Below, piece by piece: positions 1-7,346 of a DNA stretch of 12,624 nt (the stretch's first letter is position 1; each line of letters begins with the position of its first letter). Source of the stretch: Fidelibacterota bacterium (lineage in GTDB: Bacteria > Fidelibacterota > UBA2242 > JAFGTP01); the NCBI GenBank assembly GCA_021734005.1, contig JAIPJV010000027.1:1-12624 (forward strand), written 5' to 3'. The notes under the pieces were generated by a model, which had not been told where the DNA came from, searched no databases, and saw only the letters and a list, made by a program, of their open reading frames with translations. The position numbers and the translations under genes were made by a program.

Positions 1-1607
1 TATTGCAGTTCTGCACCCGCTGGGATAAAAACTAAAATTCTGGCACTTCCGGACGGAATACTGATCAATTCTTGACCATTTATAGAAGTTTTAATCATCT
101 CATTATTTACAGCATCATAAATGTCCCGGCTTGTTTCAGTATTGATTTGAACCGTTTTTTCCTGATTATAAGGATTATAATAGAGATAAGTCGGGTAAGC
201 CTGCCCGTGATAATAATCGGTTTTCAAAAGATCAAGCTGTAAAATTGCCTCAACATCAGTAGTATCGATTATTGAGCCAAAGATGCCAACATGAGATGAG
301 CTATATAGAGAAAGATTGGTTGGCCAGTCATTTCTAAGGAAATCGCCGGTTGCAAAAGGACGCTTTTCCTCATTAAGAGCTTTTTCCCGCATAGCTTCAT
401 GAGCGATATAAGAGTTTGGATCATACTGATAAGACCAGGCTTCACAATCCTGGAGGCTATCAGGTAAATAATTAGGATAAAACAAGCGGGTTGCATTAGC
501 AATATTAAGGGCCCATTTGCCCAGAGTCTTGGCGAAACGGTCATCATAACGCAGCATAGGAATTAGGGCACCAAATTGTTCCACTCCGTTCATATAAAAT
601 GCATAGCCTTCTGAAACATTGGGCTTTGCCTCTCCTATTAAACCGTAACAATCATAATCGCCCCATTTACCAATTGTCGCCCCCCAGTTTCTGCGATTAC
701 CTTCCGGTGTAAAGCACCAATTCAATAATTTTTCTACATTATAGTTAGTATTGAGTTCAGCATTCATCCGAGCTGCAGTATAAGCCCCATAGGTTAACTG
801 CAGTTCGTAAGAAGGATTTTCATTTAATCCATTCAGATATTCCAGGCACCATTCAGCAGTTATACGATATTTTTTCTGGCCTGTTTCCTTATAAGCATTA
901 TACATTATCCAGGCGATCGCACCAGCTGCTTCTGGCTGACGAACTCCCGATGCGTTAGGTGACATAGAAGCCAGATACCAGCCTCGATAATTCATATCTG
1001 GTACTTGCCAGGGAGTAGCATCGCCCCCCATAGAATCTACAGCTGCCGACCATCGGTCAGCAACTTTGGTAAACTGGTATTCAAAATCGCCCTGGTTGGG
1101 ATAAAAATATTTTAACTGGTAAAAAAATATATTAGGCATTGTATCATACCACCAATCACCACCGCTATTCGCTACAAAATTATTGAGATAAACATTTTCC
1201 TCTTTCCTTCTGTTGAAAAACTCTTCACATTTTAAGACCCAGTTATGTCCGTTCTGGCTAGACTTGTCAATTCCAATTAGGGAGGCACTTATCACAGCCG
1301 GAATTACATTGATAGCCTCAGCAATCTTCATATCATCTTGACCAACAACTGTTTGCAGACCAAAACGACCATGCTGAGGGTAATTGACAGTATTGTTATC
1401 CATCCAGATCAAGGGCAGATATTCACCAGTAGCATCAAGGTCAAAAACCAGTGAGTCATATCCAGCCGTGACCTGCTCCCAGTCCCGCATTTCATAGGGC
1501 TGAGGTAAATCAGGCATTTGGTCAATTCTATCGATTGTTATCTGACCACTACTATATAGACCACAGACCAGCCCTATTACCAAAAATACTGCAATTCTAA
1601 ATTTCAT
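1..1607 (-). CDS. Secreted alpha/alpha-toroid glycosidase-like protein, C-terminus cut by window edge
   Basis: I translated this from an ATG at 1607. The frame stays open to base 1, giving 535 residues with no stop, so the gene continues beyond the window. The start follows AGGA by 5 bases and lies 13 bases after the PorV-like gene. Residues 1-21 form a signal peptide (hydrophobic core AVFLVIGLVCGL). Residues about 35-440 are rich in Trp, Tyr and acidic residues, with helix-hairpin-like segments such as QPEAAGAIAWIMYNAYKETG (224-243) and NGVEQFGALIPMLRYDDRFA (340-359). This style is typical of six-hairpin (alpha/alpha) glycosidases. Residues about 455-530 look like a beta-sandwich cap (YLYYNPYN, then IPSGSARILVFIPAG), as found after glycosidase barrels. 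I cannot assign a GH family or catalytic residues. Because it is exported and sits with a TonB-dependent receptor, polymer degradation is the likely role. Further binding modules or a sorting domain may lie beyond the edge. Confidence 0.72.
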   Translation of the reverse strand, partial: MKFRIAVFLVIGLVCGLYSSGQITIDRIDQMPDLPQPYEMRDWEQVTAGYDSLVFDLDATGEYLPLIWMDNNTVNYPQHGRFGLQTVVGQDDMKIAEAINVIPAVISASLIGIDKSSQNGHNWVLKCEEFFNRRKEENVYLNNFVANSGGDWWYDTMPNIFFYQLKYFYPNQGDFEYQFTKVADRWSAAVDSMGGDATPWQVPDMNYRGWYLASMSPNASGVRQPEAAGAIAWIMYNAYKETGQKKYRITAEWCLEYLNGLNENPSYELQLTYGAYTAARMNAELNTNYNVEKLLNWCFTPEGNRRNWGATIGKWGDYDCYGLIGEAKPNVSEGYAFYMNGVEQFGALIPMLRYDDRFAKTLGKWALNIANATRLFYPNYLPDSLQDCEAWSYQYDPNSYIAHEAMREKALNEEKRPFATGDFLRNDWPTNLSLYSSSHVGIFGSIIDTTDVEAILQLDLLKTDYYHGQAYPTYLYYNPYNQEKTVQINTETSRDIYDAVNNEMIKTSINGQELISIPSGSARILVFIPAGAELQ

Positions 1608-1620
1608 CAAATTCCTGTTT

Positions 1621-2640
1621 TTAGAAATTAAGTCTCAATGTATATCTATTGGTAAAATTCAAGCGCCCAAAGTCAGTATAAGCATAATCAAATTTGATTA
1701 CTGACTGCCCAAATAATTTGTAGCGAATTCCCATACCAGCTGTCAAGCCCTCTTCAGAGTCAACCTGGGCAATAGATTTGTAACCAGCCCTCAGAAAAAT
1801 GTTCTCATTAAAAGCCAGTTCTCCACCAGCATTTACACCTTCAGAATTATTAATCGGGTGAAAAGCATCAACTGCTGTAGTCAGACGAAATAATCTAGTG
1901 TCAAACACATCATAAGCCAGTCCAACCTGGACATTCAAGGGCAAAGGCCATTCCTCGGTTCGCAACTCTCCCATAATTCTTTCATTATTACCCAATTTGG
2001 ATTCGCTGGGATCGTGATAAATTAACAAATCGCTTCCTTCGAGCCGCATTTCAGGCCCATAATTTGATATGCAAGCACCAAAATGAAGATTGTCAAGAGG
2101 TGTTTGATACCAGATCCCTAGATCAACAGCGAAAGTTGAAGCCTGTTCATGCCAGATTTCTTCCCGAATATATTTTAAATTAGCGCCGATTGAGAATCTA
2201 TCGGTTAACATTCTACCATATGAAAGACCAAAACTATAGGATGAGGCGCCAAATTTTTCGCCTGTCCCATCGGGATAGTTTAGCGTTCTTACTTTCATAA
2301 GAGGCATACTCATAGATTTTACAAAAGCACCCAAAGTCCCATAATGTCCAAGGGGAACCACAGCTCCAAAATAGTTGAAACTAATACTAGCCAACCAGTC
2401 AATCCGTTCAAATATGAACTCACCTGATGATATCCTTCCCAGGCCGCCCGGATTCCAGTAAAGGCTAGAAACATCATCGGCAACTCCAACATAAGCGCCG
2501 CCCATACTAATAGCACGGGAGCCAACGCCCACTTCAACAAAAGAAGCCGAGGTTGTTCCAACATTTGTTATTCTGTCTGCCGCCTGCAAGGGTAGCAGCA
2601 TCACCAGAACTAGAATATATATAATTTTGATCTTTCGCAT
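1621..2640 (-). CDS. PorV/PorQ-family outer-membrane beta-barrel protein
   Basis: This is a complete 339-residue gene. Residues 1-20 are a signal peptide ending LPLQA before ADRITN. The stretch at about 40-68 carries the family hallmark: GSRAISMGGAYVGVADD followed by SSLYWNPGGL. This is the N-terminal hatch region of the FadL-like PorV/PorQ (UPF0164) barrels. The rest alternates amphipathic strands and ends in YTLRLNF, with the terminal Phe expected for BAM-assembled barrels. In Bacteroidota, PorV (LptO) shuttles folded T9SS cargo from the translocon to the attachment complex; many FCB genomes encode extra paralogues whose cargo is unknown. This copy sits next to a PPIase-like lipoprotein and downstream of two genes with sorting-like C-termini, which fits a cargo-handling or export role. 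GGGAG lies 6 bases before the ATG. Whether it is the housekeeping PorV or a locus-specific paralogue cannot be told here, so no symbol is given. Confidence 0.88.
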   Translation of the reverse strand: MRKIKIIYILVLVMLLPLQAADRITNVGTTSASFVEVGVGSRAISMGGAYVGVADDVSSLYWNPGGLGRISSGEFIFERIDWLASISFNYFGAVVPLGHYGTLGAFVKSMSMPLMKVRTLNYPDGTGEKFGASSYSFGLSYGRMLTDRFSIGANLKYIREEIWHEQASTFAVDLGIWYQTPLDNLHFGACISNYGPEMRLEGSDLLIYHDPSESKLGNNERIMGELRTEEWPLPLNVQVGLAYDVFDTRLFRLTTAVDAFHPINNSEGVNAGGELAFNENIFLRAGYKSIAQVDSEEGLTAGMGIRYKLFGQSVIKFDYAYTDFGRLNFTNRYTLRLNF

Positions 2641-2658
2641 CTTATTCTCCCAAAATAT

Positions 2659-4035
2659 TTATAAATGTTTAGCAAAAAAATCTATTTTGCGGGACAATCC
2701 CTGATCACTTGTTTTTATATTATACAACCGATCACGATTAATAGATATATCAGCACCTTGTCTTAGCCCAGTAAGCATCTCTTTTAACCTCTTCGAATAT
2801 TGGCGGGATATGTTTGACTTATTATTGGACTGCTCAATATTTTTGTAAACAGATCGCTTTAGCTCATTGGCAAGTATTTTTTCAGACCATCTTACTTTTT
2901 CTTGTTTGACTTCAGCCAGTTCTTCAAGCCCTTCGGCATGTCCTTTCTCTGCAAATACCTGATCTCTCACATAAGTGGCAATAATATCAACCAGATTATG
3001 ACGAACTGTAGCCTTATTTTTAATATTAATAGGCTGGGGATTAACTTTATTATAAAAGAAAAAATCCGAAACAGTCATATTTCCCGACTTAAATTCAGCG
3101 ACTCGACTTTCATACAAAGGCTTATGCATAATTTTTTCAATATCCATCTCCTTATTTTTAATCTTAACAGATTTGCGGTCGGAATTCTGATATCGGTCGT
3201 AAATTATGCCGGACAGTTCATCAAGAACATCAGATTTAATAATCAGTTCCTGGGGTTGCATTATTCGCTTGACAAATTGAAAGGCTTTTTCATGCTCTTT
3301 TCTTTTTCGCACAGCACTTTTAAGCGAAGCTTTTCTGTTAGAGAACTCACTTTTTCTGGTAAACACATTCATATCTTTGTCAACAACTTTAAAAATATGG
3401 TAAAATCCATCGTGAGAAATTGGGCGGGAAACACTATCGAGAGGTAATTCATATACAATATCTTCAATTTCTGCATCCAGAACGTTCCACTCAATGCTGT
3501 CCACTTCACCAAATTTTTTAGTTATTATTAAACGAGTTCCACTTAAAAGAGGAATATGGCGAGGAATTGCATTACTTCGCCATAAAGACTCAGCTTCATC
3601 TCGTTTTTTTGTGGCATAATGTTTAACCAGTAATCCCTGTTTATCCCGCTTAAATGCTTTTCTTAATTCCTTTTCTGATATATTAACTGAATCTCGAATA
3701 TGCTTTAAGTATAACTGTCTTATAACTTCAGCATCCCGATAGTAATTGATGATTCGCTGAATTTCCGGATCTTCATCCAAACCCTGTTGCCGGGCTTTAT
3801 CAGCTAGAAGATTTTGATTGATCATCTTTTTTACCAATATATCGAGCGCTTTCTGTTTGCCCAATTTGGCAAATTGACTTGGTGCCAACTCATAAGCCCA
3901 GGCAAGTTCATCTTCACTGAAAATACGCTGATCAACTCTGGCCACTGCATCTTTTCTGGAGTCCTTCTTAGGACCACAAGTCAAAAGAAATAAGCCTAGT
4001 ACAATTAATCCAATATATTTTATATTTTTTATCAT
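2659..4035 (-). CDS. SurA/parvulin-like peptidyl-prolyl isomerase lipoprotein
   Basis: This is a 458-residue protein. Its signal peptide ends in the lipobox LLTC, with Cys20 as the predicted lipidated residue, followed by GPKKDS. No Asp sits at +2, so outer-membrane retention is expected by the usual enterobacterial rule. Residues about 30-125 resemble the SurA/PrsA N-terminal chaperone helices (VARVDQRIFSEDELAWAY, then KALDILVKKMINQNLLADKA). Residues about 130-220 look like a degenerate parvulin domain: an eroded LVKHYATKKRDEAESLW in place of the usual HILV start, and an end (ELPLDSVSRPISHDGFYHIFKV) that matches the family pattern of Pro followed by Gly-Tyr/Phe-His-Ile-x-Lys-Val. Residues 230-458 are very basic and mostly helical, with no recognised domain. 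Catalysis may be lost and the protein may act as a periplasmic holdase. It starts 8 bases after the 1086-residue gene, suggesting translational coupling and a partner among its neighbours. Confidence 0.8.
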   Translation of the reverse strand: MIKNIKYIGLIVLGLFLLTCGPKKDSRKDAVARVDQRIFSEDELAWAYELAPSQFAKLGKQKALDILVKKMINQNLLADKARQQGLDEDPEIQRIINYYRDAEVIRQLYLKHIRDSVNISEKELRKAFKRDKQGLLVKHYATKKRDEAESLWRSNAIPRHIPLLSGTRLIITKKFGEVDSIEWNVLDAEIEDIVYELPLDSVSRPISHDGFYHIFKVVDKDMNVFTRKSEFSNRKASLKSAVRKRKEHEKAFQFVKRIMQPQELIIKSDVLDELSGIIYDRYQNSDRKSVKIKNKEMDIEKIMHKPLYESRVAEFKSGNMTVSDFFFYNKVNPQPINIKNKATVRHNLVDIIATYVRDQVFAEKGHAEGLEELAEVKQEKVRWSEKILANELKRSVYKNIEQSNNKSNISRQYSKRLKEMLTGLRQGADISINRDRLYNIKTSDQGLSRKIDFFAKHL

Positions 4036-4043
4036 ATTCTTGA

Positions 4044-7000
4044 CTATTTTATGATTGCAAAACGACCAACCTTTTCACCAACACCAGGAGCATCCACATG
4101 ATAGATGTACACTCCGTAGGATATTTCGCTATTATCCTTTGAGAGCACGTCCCAGGCCTCCATTCCATCATCTGCCGGCGCATCATGTTCAATTGTATCT
4201 ACAAGATAGCCACGCAAGGTATAGATCCTAATTGTACACTTATTGGGTAGATTAAAAAACTGAATTCTCCTTTCGCCTCTACCAAACTTATAAGGATTTT
4301 GTGGTTCCCAGCTAGCAGTTACTACATAAGGATTCGGTACGACATAGATATCATCCAGTTCTTCAGAAGCTTTTGTTTTGCTAGAATCAGATCCCTGGAT
4401 GGTGAAGCGGAATACATCTCCCTCTTCTGCCATAACCTGAACTGTATCATAATAGGTTTGCCCGCCTGAAGTGATTGTATCTATTCTAGTAGTATATTCT
4501 GGAGATCGAAAGGGCTTTGTTGTAGCCAGATAATATTTGTCACCAGCCTGAGGTGGATCGGTTGTCAACCAGGTTGTATCAGCAATTTGTCCAGTAGTAT
4601 CAACCTCAAATTTTGGACTGAAATTAATTGTCCACCCGAAGTAGTTATTAAAAACAGATTCTTCATCCGGAATAACAATCACAAGGTCATCGCCATTGCT
4701 ATATTGATCATCCGCATCATTATCAATTACAGCATAATCCACTTCGACAGAATCGGTGACATTGTAAATTCTCACGTTAGATGGAAGTGCTTTTAAACCA
4801 AAAATAGCATTTGTCTCAGTATAAATTGAATCATAAAATGATATTTTATAGTCAGCCGGTTGAGCAAGGTTCAAGCGGTGGCCAGCCACATCTTCCCAGG
4901 AGGGATTAAGACGAATTTTAACCTGATAATCGGATTCTCCTTCTATCCATTTAGATTTGTTCTGATCCATAACAACTGAAGTGTCATTATAAATATTGAG
5001 CACACTGCCATCAAATATCGGTGTTTCCTGTCCGATAGTATTTAAAAGGGTTGTGTCCACAACTAAAGAATCTTGGGCCACATTTTTTATCGTGTATTGG
5101 GGTTTGCTTTCAGTATGATGGCGAGTATCTTCCCAGAATCGAAGTTCATAAGTAGTTTTCCCAGAAGGCACTTTATGCTTTTCCACAATATCAAGTTCAA
5201 TACCCCCTGTTCCCGGCCCTATATGCCCCACTTCGCCATCCTGTTTAGGAGGTGTATATCCAGCAGCAAAGGGGCGAGGAGTAGCCACACCAGTATTAAT
5301 ATCTTTGAATGTGACATTACCAAGAGCATCAGTTTTAATTATAGAGGAACATTCTGAAGGTGCAATACCTTCCACACCTTCCTGAGTATAATTAACCAGG
5401 CCATAGTCATATGAAACGACAGCATAGTAATATTTTTGTCCATTCTGAACATCGGTATCTGTCCAGGTATGTCTCAAACCACTGTCATCACCCAGATTAT
5501 ACTTTACACCATAAATATCAACAGGGTGGGGTCCTTTTTTCCCATCTTTTAAATCAAAGCGGGCAACTGCCTTTTGGAAGGTCTTGTTACCATAGGAATC
5601 GGTAATCACCTTGTTTTCTAGAAAATTAGGCTCAGTACTTTTATAGATTGCATAGCCTTCAAAGTCATATTCCTGAAGAAAGGGATCAAAGGAGTCTTCT
5701 GCAACATCATCCCAGACAAGAGTTACCTCTCCATCACCCGGATGAATTTCCAGAGTTGGTTTCAACGGTGGTTTGGAAAATCGATAATCAGCATTGTAGA
5801 TCTGCTGGACTGTCCGTTTATTTTTTACCAGATCAGCCCGATCTTCTCCAAACAACAAAGCCATGGAATAGCGTTCTCTGTGTTTGGAGTAGAGAGGAAA
5901 AGTTCCTGATGAGAAAAACATTCCCAGATTATTTGGTTGTAAAATCTGATCAATAGGCAGAGGTGCTGTCAGAAAGACATTCCAATTTTCCTCATCATTT
6001 GTCAGTTCATATTTATGAACAGGAAAAATTTTAAATCCAGTTAGTCCAATTTGGTCTGATTCATCAGGATCAGTCTGATTATAATTTGGTTCACCATCAG
6101 TAGGACGGCCATCACCTTCTCCTTCATCAGGTTCAGTATAGTGCTGATGATAAGGACCGACCCCATCAGCACCCAAATCGTCATTTAACGGTTCATTAGG
6201 ATCCCATTCACCATTAGCATTCAAATCAGTATAAGGAGCCCAGTCACAATCCTCGTCTTCTTCCCAATGAGCAGTTGGATAGCGATTATAAAACTCATGA
6301 AACTGATCCCAATTATTGCCTGTAAAACCATAGGGCTCTTCATCCAAATATTCGCCAGGACCATCACTGGAGCGCTTTTCATCGATAATACCATCGTTAT
6401 CATTATCCTGAAAATCATCAGAAATACCGGGACTTTCTAGAAAAGCATAGCCTGCATAACCAACAGGATACCAGTTTCCTGGAGTTCCATATTTATCTTC
6501 ATCATAAGCATAAGCAATATCCAGCTGAGTATCATACTCACCGACATCATCAGCACCATCTTCAACACCACCAACTCCCCAGTCAATATACTGGGAATAA
6601 ATAGTACGTTTGTAATCATGGGTGGACTCATTTTCTATTTTATAAAGCCAGAAAATACAATCCTCCGCCAGAACATGGCTCCATTGAAAACCTCTTGTTT
6701 TTACAACAAGTCCGAGCCCTCCCCTGGTAGTATCATTTTCATCACAATAATAGTTCATTTCTCTATTAGGCTCTTTATCCGGATTGTCACCAAATACAAA
6801 ATAGGTCTCCAGATCAGCGTTGAAAATACCTTTGCCAAAATACCCATTCCAGTAACCATCCCAGTCTTCCGGTTTATCAAGCCAGTGATCAGGCCAGCTA
6901 TTAGGATCGTTGCTCATGGCCGGAGAAGAATTCTCTTGCTTGTCCATGTTAAACCAAAATGGTCTGGGCTCAAATCCCCAGGGAACATCTTCCGGTGATT

Positions 7001-7304
7001 TGTCAACAAATTCACGATACTGGGTTTCCATAGGATGGATCAATTCTCCATCCCGATTTTCAACTTCAGCTGAAACTATAATGGTAACCCCATCACAGTA
7101 ATGTTTGCCAAAAGATGGCCAGTTACAGGAAGGTTCATTAGGATAATCGGTGACCTCGCCATAATTTTTAAACAAAGTCATGACAAGGTTACCATCCATC
7201 AAACCTATCCTCCTATATTTTCTATGTCCGCGTAAATTGATTGGTGTTTGTGAAAAAAGGATTGAACAAATGATGAGTATTACAAATATGATCTTTTTCT
7301 TCAT
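4044..7304 (-). CDS. Large exported protein with EF-hand-like loops, FN3-like domain and sorting-like C-terminus
   Basis: This is a complete 1086-residue gene. Residues 1-18 are a signal peptide (MKKKIIFVILIICSILFSQ). Residues about 25-295 are rich in Trp, Tyr, Pro and Gly and match no domain I can name. Residues 297-418 are strongly acidic and hold calcium-type loops: DNDNDGIID at 300-308 and DLNANGEWDPNE at 360-371. Residues about 511-635 form a fibronectin-III-like domain (GEVTLVWDDV at the start, KYYYAVVSYDYG at the end). Residues about 700-980 are beta-rich. The tail, about 985-1086, begins VVPNPYVV and closes with YGVYIYHVDAP and GRFAIIK, the pattern of a FlgD-like/T9SS sorting domain. 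From memory, proteins of this style occur next to TonB-dependent receptors in KSB1/Calditrichota-type genomes; that recollection was not checked. A surface substrate-capture partner of the receptor is my inference. The start has only a weak upstream AAAGA. Function is unknown. Confidence 0.85.
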   Translation of the reverse strand: MKKKIIFVILIICSILFSQTPINLRGHRKYRRIGLMDGNLVMTLFKNYGEVTDYPNEPSCNWPSFGKHYCDGVTIIVSAEVENRDGELIHPMETQYREFVDKSPEDVPWGFEPRPFWFNMDKQENSSPAMSNDPNSWPDHWLDKPEDWDGYWNGYFGKGIFNADLETYFVFGDNPDKEPNREMNYYCDENDTTRGGLGLVVKTRGFQWSHVLAEDCIFWLYKIENESTHDYKRTIYSQYIDWGVGGVEDGADDVGEYDTQLDIAYAYDEDKYGTPGNWYPVGYAGYAFLESPGISDDFQDNDNDGIIDEKRSSDGPGEYLDEEPYGFTGNNWDQFHEFYNRYPTAHWEEDEDCDWAPYTDLNANGEWDPNEPLNDDLGADGVGPYHQHYTEPDEGEGDGRPTDGEPNYNQTDPDESDQIGLTGFKIFPVHKYELTNDEENWNVFLTAPLPIDQILQPNNLGMFFSSGTFPLYSKHRERYSMALLFGEDRADLVKNKRTVQQIYNADYRFSKPPLKPTLEIHPGDGEVTLVWDDVAEDSFDPFLQEYDFEGYAIYKSTEPNFLENKVITDSYGNKTFQKAVARFDLKDGKKGPHPVDIYGVKYNLGDDSGLRHTWTDTDVQNGQKYYYAVVSYDYGLVNYTQEGVEGIAPSECSSIIKTDALGNVTFKDINTGVATPRPFAAGYTPPKQDGEVGHIGPGTGGIELDIVEKHKVPSGKTTYELRFWEDTRHHTESKPQYTIKNVAQDSLVVDTTLLNTIGQETPIFDGSVLNIYNDTSVVMDQNKSKWIEGESDYQVKIRLNPSWEDVAGHRLNLAQPADYKISFYDSIYTETNAIFGLKALPSNVRIYNVTDSVEVDYAVIDNDADDQYSNGDDLVIVIPDEESVFNNYFGWTINFSPKFEVDTTGQIADTTWLTTDPPQAGDKYYLATTKPFRSPEYTTRIDTITSGGQTYYDTVQVMAEEGDVFRFTIQGSDSSKTKASEELDDIYVVPNPYVVTASWEPQNPYKFGRGERRIQFFNLPNKCTIRIYTLRGYLVDTIEHDAPADDGMEAWDVLSKDNSEISYGVYIYHVDAPGVGEKVGRFAIIK

Positions 7305-7346
7305 AGCATATCTTTATATTTAATTTTAGATTTGACTGAATATATT

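Noticed and set aside
269..547. Minus-strand 92-codon open frame within the left-edge gene
   Set aside because: It lies in a different frame from the continuous 535-codon reading from 1607, which has a signal peptide and coherent domains. The short frame has neither.
2902..3447. Plus-strand open frame of 181 codons opposite the PPIase-like gene
   Set aside because: It is fully antisense to a gene with clear lipoprotein and chaperone features, has low-complexity Phe/Ile/Asn composition, and has no credible ribosome site or domain.
6051..6407. Possible frameshift or low-quality stretch in the acidic segment of the 1086-residue gene
   Set aside because: The frame is uninterrupted and the residues form ordered calcium-type loops that continue into well-formed downstream domains, so it is genuine coding sequence.
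7305..7346. Terminator or promoter between the receptor and the 1086-residue gene
   Set aside because: The 42 bases are AT-rich, with no inverted repeat of useful length and no recognisable promoter pair.
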